Assembly: GCA_012845835.1 (NCBI GenBank)
Contig: JABAKD010000002.1
Span: 22,496,699 to 22,560,698 of the forward strand
DNA: 64,000 nucleotides
Reading direction: 5' to 3'
Source: Undaria pinnatifida
Taxonomy: Eukaryota > Sar > Phaeophyceae > Laminariales > Alariaceae
Positions within the stretch are counted from its first letter, which is position 1. Every line of letters begins with the position of its first letter. Both the position numbers and the translations under genes were made by a program. Shown piece by piece: positions 59,901-64,000 of the stretch. The notes under the pieces are model-generated. The model searched no databases and was not told the DNA's origin. It was given only the letters and a program-made list of their open reading frames with translations.

Positions 59901-62900
59901 CGCTGTAAGTATTGCCCTGTGAGCATCAAATTGAAGGAGGACGAGGGGGGGGCGGGTGCTACCCTCAGTCTGCCGGCCAATCAGCACGAATGTTGCCGCG
60001 ATGCCTTGGGCCCGGCTCCGGGTAGCACAAAACAACTGCGGTAAAGTTGTTTGCCGCGACGGCCGACGAGCTGACTGACCGACGAATAAACCCTGCTTAC
60101 CGACCTGTCCTGACATTGTCCCCCCCCCCCGCCCCACAGACGGCCAAACAGGAAAGAGACGAAAAAAATAAACGTTTCATGTAATACATGGATAAAATGT
60201 AGTGAGCATCCACATGTTGGAGGCGCATCTATTAGGAGTAGGAACGGTGCTCCATCTCGAAAGGGATGCGCGGTCAATGGTGGTCAGGCGACTAAGGCAA
60301 GCAGCAATTGAGTACGACCCCCCCCCCCCCCCCCCCTCTATGTAACCGCTTTTCTGGCCTTTGTTCGCGCCCTCCCCGCCCATGCGTGCTCAATACCCCG
60401 CTGGTATTGTCACTATGCCGATTTGCCGTCTGACAATGTGTAGCGCTTCTTCCAATGATACCTCACTTATTTTTGTTTCGTATTTAGGTTTACCTGTTCA
60501 CGGTAAAAGCGCTGGCGGCGCACAGGACGGCCAAGTCGACGGCTGGCAAGGCTGGCGATGATTCCTCGGCGGCCTCTAACGCAACCTCCTCCATCGGATC
60601 TCTCAGAGACTCCCAGGTCAATAGGGAGTGCATGAGGAGAAAACCTACAACAGGGCTGCGCACTGTTGCAACACACACACTCTCAGTATGTTGCTATTAC
60701 TGCTCGCAGGAACCAATCCATTAACTGATTTGAGTCTGCCGTAGGTTGCCAGTAGATCTGATGTTCCGGGTGTGTCCAGGGAACGCGCCAAATGTCATAA
60801 CGAAAACCCATAAAAATTGTATCCTTGAGGAGAGAAGAACTCGCTTAGCTCGAACCCAGTGTGCTGATGAAGTCCAGTATACTGGTGGCTGATACGGCCA
60901 GTACAATATCTACTGATTTGAGGTTGTCAGTGCGCATCCATATGAAAGCCTTTTCTGTGGACTCGAGAACGTGTGTGAGTGTAAAAGGGCAGACTTCGTA
61001 TAATTCCGTGTTTTTTTCGGGGGGTTTAGGGTTCAGGATCAAGATGTTTAGGGGGAGATTTTTTTCGCGGCGTATCAACAGCCACCGTTCTAACCGTGGC
61101 CTTTTAACCCTTGGGCGCTTTTGATCGATTGATTTTTTACCGGACCCCCTCCCCCCCCTTTCCGTGCCTCCTTCGGCACCGCCCCCACCGCATGTATACC
61201 GTGCATGTGCATCGTATGGCCAGGCCGCCTCTAACCCCGCGAATGATGGAAAGGGGGGGTTGCGACGGGGCCAGGTGGTTCACTGCCGCGAGCGAGAGTG
61301 GGAAGGGTATGGGTATGGGCTGCTTTTGCTCTTCGTACAGGATCCGCCTGCCCAGGTACGCTGGGGGGGGGGGGGCTATGCTCTGCCGCCGTATGGTGGC
61401 TGTTGTAGGTTTTTTCAGGTAGTGACGGTAGCTGTAGCTGCAGGTGTAGTTGTGGTTGTGGTGTTTAGGGTCAGTGGTTTTGTTGTTTTTGCTGTTGATT
61501 TCGCTGTTGGTGTTGGTGTAGTTGTAGCTGTACCCGCTGCTGTGGCTGTGGTTGTAGTCGTAGCTGTAGCTGCAACTGTTGTAGCTGCACGCGTAGCTGT
61601 CGTTGTTGATGTTACTGCACGTGCACAGCAGTATGTATGATCCACCTGTACGGAGAAGCATGCATGATGCGCACTCTCTGAAACAGGAAGGACGGAAGGA
61701 ACACCCTGGATTTTTCACACCCTGAATCTCTTTCTCTCTGTTGCGAATACAGGAAGCGGACGAGCGGCACGTTCACCCAGGTCGCAGCCCCGCCGCCCCC
61801 CGCAGTAGTACTGGTGGTACCGGCGGCGGCGGTGGCGGCGGCGGTGGCGGCAGCGATAGGGTTAGCGCTGAACTGACCTCGCTAGCTGCCGGGCACCTGG
61901 TGTCGCTGCTTAAGGAACCAGAAGTGGCGCAGGAGCTGTGGCCGCTGATCACAAAGTGCGTCGACAACGTGGTGGCCGGGCGCAGCGTTCCGTCGAGCCT
62001 GGAGCTGCTGCGACGCGCCATCGCCACTCTCCCCGCGCACGAGGCGAAGAGCTGGTTCGGCGGCTCGCGCACGAAGGAGAACAGGTATAAATATCACAGA
62101 CATGCTACGGAGGGGGGTTTGTATAGAGCATTGTGCTGAAGAGGAAGGGGGGGGGGAGATAGCTGAGCCTGTGTAAGGGGTTCCGTTTTCTCCCGCGGAG
62201 CGTCTATCTGAAAATTCCTAACGCGATCAAACATGCATCATCCACCCCCCTCTCCTCCTTGCCGTGACGTGCCCCCCTCCCATCCCGCGTGCCCACCTAT
62301 TTTTTTCTCCCCCGGGGTTTGCTCACCAGCGTCCCCGGTGCCTTGGAGGCACTGCAGCGCACCCAAAGGCTCCTCCCGGTCCTGCTGGAGGAGATGGAGC
62401 AGTACCACGCTTCGGTCAAGTCGTACTACGGGAGATTGGTGGGTGTTTTTCGTTGGAAGCAGGGGATGGACGGGCGCAAAGGCAGGGGCAGAGGGGAGGA
62501 GGGTTGAGAGGGGGGGGGGCGGACAAGCAACGGAAATACCTTCAGTAAGCTGACTGACTTCACGTCGGCGCTCACGTGCTGACTTCTTTCGTAGTGGTGG
62601 CAACTCCCTGTCCCTCTCCCTCACCCCATCCCTCCCCACCCCCCTCCCGTTTCCGCTCTCCGTCCTCAGTCGGCTTTGTCGAATCGAGCCCCCTCCTCCG
62701 ACTCGCCAAAAGCCCGCCGCACATCACGGACAACCGCCGCCGCCACCACCGCTAGCAAGAATGCTAAAGGAAGCAGCAACGGCGGCAGCGGTGGTGGTGG
62801 CGGTGGTAGCAATCTCACGAACGGTGTCACCGGGGGTGAAGCTGGTGACGACAACGCTACCGCTATTCCTCGTGGCGGCGGGAGTGGCAGCGGCGCCGGT

Positions 62901-64000
62901 AGCGGGAAAGGCGATAAAGGCTCACTGCTTACGGCGGCGGCGGCGGCGGCGGCAGCTACAACAGCCCAGGGGTCATCATCCGCCTCCTTGTCTGCCTCGC
63001 ACACAGGCGTTGCTCAGGAGGGGAGCGGGGACAGAGATCGGGACCGAGGAGGAGGGGGGGCGCCACGGCTGGGAGCAGGGATGAGCGAGCAGGCGCGAGC
63101 GGTGTTGAACCATGGGCGCGTGAAGCTTAACGGTGTGACGACGCGATACAGCCACCTGCAGCACATTCAGGTACAGTGTTTGGTGCGGGCTTCGTTCTTG
63201 GTCTTGGCGCGAACGCGCGTCTGGGCGGTGATTTTATTCTCCCCCGGGCCTTTCTGGTGTTTAAGCGGTGACGGGGGCTGTCGCCCGCCGTTTTGCCGCC
63301 GCGTCTTAGTGGTCTGTCCTTGGGTATCGATAGCTTACGCCTCTCGTCTTGTAATTTTTGTTTCATCTCCCGGCTGATCGCTTTGTGTCTCTCCCTCTTC
63401 CTGTTTGCTCTTCCCTCGCCTGTCTTGTTTTGTTCTCTGTTTTCATCTCACCCCTCTACCTCTACCTCTTCCCTCTGACCTCACCCTTCAGGCGAAGCTC
63501 GGATTCCTGATGTTCGCCCTCACGAACTCCAGCCTGACCCTCGCCGAAGCACATGTAGACCGGATGTGGAGGGTCCTCGTAGATGAAGCCCTCACTCCGG
63601 AGGCCGCAGGTAAGCGGGGGTGACCCTTACATGTCCCCACATTCATTACCTCCCGCCGCCACCGCCGCCGTTGTCACTGCCGTCGGTGATGCCAACGAAC
63701 CTCGGCTAGCTACTGACGTCGGTAGTGGTAACGCTAAGCAGATGCTGCCGTCGGTATTTTTGGGTTAGAAAACGTACTATGATATAATTGAAAACCCGAC
63801 GAAACGCCATGACCCAAAGCTAACCAACCCCGCGAACTACTAGATTAGGTATTAAAAAAACGGTAGGAAAACGTGTTTTTTGGGCTGATTTTTCGTGGGT
63901 TGGATTGGCATTAGGTTACAGGACGTGTGACCGTTTCGATGCTACTATTCCATGCTCCCACCCGGCTCCTACCCAACCAAATTTTGGTATCCTGCAGACA
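50993..64000 (+). CDS. USP9X/USP34-type ubiquitin hydrolase, N-terminal part
   Basis: These giant cysteine proteases remove ubiquitin from many substrates. The Cys and His boxes lie beyond the window. Eleven exons give 1,176 residues in continuous phase: 50993-51495, 55553-56258, 56603-57277, 58094-58315, 58873-58974, 59495-59626, 60488-60616, 61753-62084, 62330-62438, 62670-63170 and 63492-63609 (ending in phase 1). An acceptor (CTGCAG|AC) at 63997 suggests the next exon starts at 63998. USP9X-like helical segments include CPSLERRLAGL (after 631), AKRSEPILTFLAKRNAVSTR with LDLLWSSTLGKHE (703-736), and GVTTRYSHLQHIQ joined to AKLGFLMFALTNSSL (about 1125-1152). The YSHL block is a hallmark of the USP9X group. 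Upstream, residues about 215-440 resemble two Tudor-like barrels. Exon 1 is the most plausible start because its AG end completes a codon with exon 2, but the frame is open to an earlier ATG at 50834. Another exon may be missing in the 1.1-kb intron after 60616. Confidence 0.85.
52205..52310. repeat. G-rich tract in USP intron 1
   Basis: GGGGGAGGGGGAAGGGG-type purine run. Frames across it are Pro-rich artefacts. Confidence 0.75.
52513..52715. repeat. T/C-rich tract in USP intron 1
   Basis: About 200 bp of TTTCTTTTCTTTTTC. The matching frames are Phe-rich on one strand and Lys-rich on the other and come only from the repeat. Confidence 0.8.
53506..53556. repeat. (GGCTGC)n tract
   Basis: Short hexanucleotide run in USP intron 1, giving poly-Ala or Cys/Gly frames. 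Confidence 0.75.
55495..55542. repeat. C-rich acceptor tract of USP exon 2
   Basis: CCCACCCACCCACCC followed by an 11-C run ends about 10 bp before the acceptor at 55552. It acts as a polypyrimidine tract made almost only of C. Confidence 0.6.
57722..57785 (-). mobile_element. LINE-like 3' terminal fragment with poly-C tail
   Basis: The minus strand reads AAGGCAAGCAACAAACGAGT, then GCG and 12 C (G-run 57730-57741), a C-G interruption and 7 C. It matches the last 30 bp of the elements at 42334-42790 and 60177-60336. It lies in a USP intron. Confidence 0.55.
58325..58560. repeat. GGT/TGTTG triplet-rich repeat
   Basis: Starts ten bases after the exon 4 donor of the USP gene and fills over 200 bp. 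Confidence 0.75.
60177..60336 (+). mobile_element. Decayed LINE-like 3' end with poly-C tail
   Basis: Reads ATTAGGAGTAGGAACGGTGC, then CATCTCGAAAGGGATGCG, then CAATTGAGTACGA and 19 C (60318-60336). The same order appears on the coding strand of the element at 42334-42790. Several stops break the frame. It is in the intron before USP exon 7. Confidence 0.7.
61420..61625. repeat. GTAGCTGTAG/GTTGTGG degenerate repeat
   Basis: About 200 bp of six- and nine-base units (GTAGCTGTAGCTGCAGGTGT-like) lie in the USP intron before exon 8. The frames give Tyr/Ser- or Val/Ala-rich artefacts. Confidence 0.7.

Noticed and set aside
60617-61752. Search for a missing USP exon
   Set aside because: This intron may hide one, but the candidates at 61164-61430 are low-complexity frames without family motifs.

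Overview
The window is nuclear DNA of an intron-rich eukaryote, most likely a brown alga (Ectocarpus-type stramenopile). That assignment is an inference from compact exons in very long introns, mid-to-high GC, dense CTG/CAG and poly-G/C tracts, and low-copy repeats throughout. There is no operon structure, CRISPR array, rRNA or convincing tRNA. Nearly all of the long open frames come from repeats. I built four protein-coding genes from conserved motifs, GT/GC-AG splice sites and continuous reading phase.

Layout. 1-6.2 kb is repeat-rich and holds two copies of one inverted-repeat transposon (240-1050 and 2889-4487). The second copy carries a different transposon nested inside it (2964-3761). 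6261-10198 (+) is a FIP1-type pre-mRNA 3'-end-processing factor in 7 exons, with the ATG apparently alone at the end of exon 1. 10.2-13.4 kb is intergenic. 13433-26642 (+) is a short coronin (actin-binding WD40 protein) in 10 exons, 449 residues, with a 4.6-kb first intron and one GC-AG intron. 26.6-34.2 kb is intergenic, rich in G-runs and dispersed repeats. 34178-50654 (-) is a six-span membrane protein of 591 residues in 9 exons, best explained as the nuclear-pore membrane nucleoporin NDC1. Its introns hold a 1.5-kb foldback element, a decayed LINE 3' end and several minisatellites. 50993-64000 (+, runs off the window) is the N-terminal 1,176 residues of a large USP9X/USP34-type ubiquitin hydrolase, preceded by what look like two Tudor-like barrels. 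The NDC1-like and USP genes are head to head, with 338 bp between their start codons.

The four genes belong to separate housekeeping processes (mRNA 3' ends, actin, nuclear pore, deubiquitination). I see no common pathway. The least ordinary signals are the Tudor-USP architecture, the nested transposons with 3-bp target duplications, LINE-like fragments ending in poly-C, and a strongly over-represented TACCAGGTA motif outside coding DNA. All exon models come from reading the sequence and have no transcript support.
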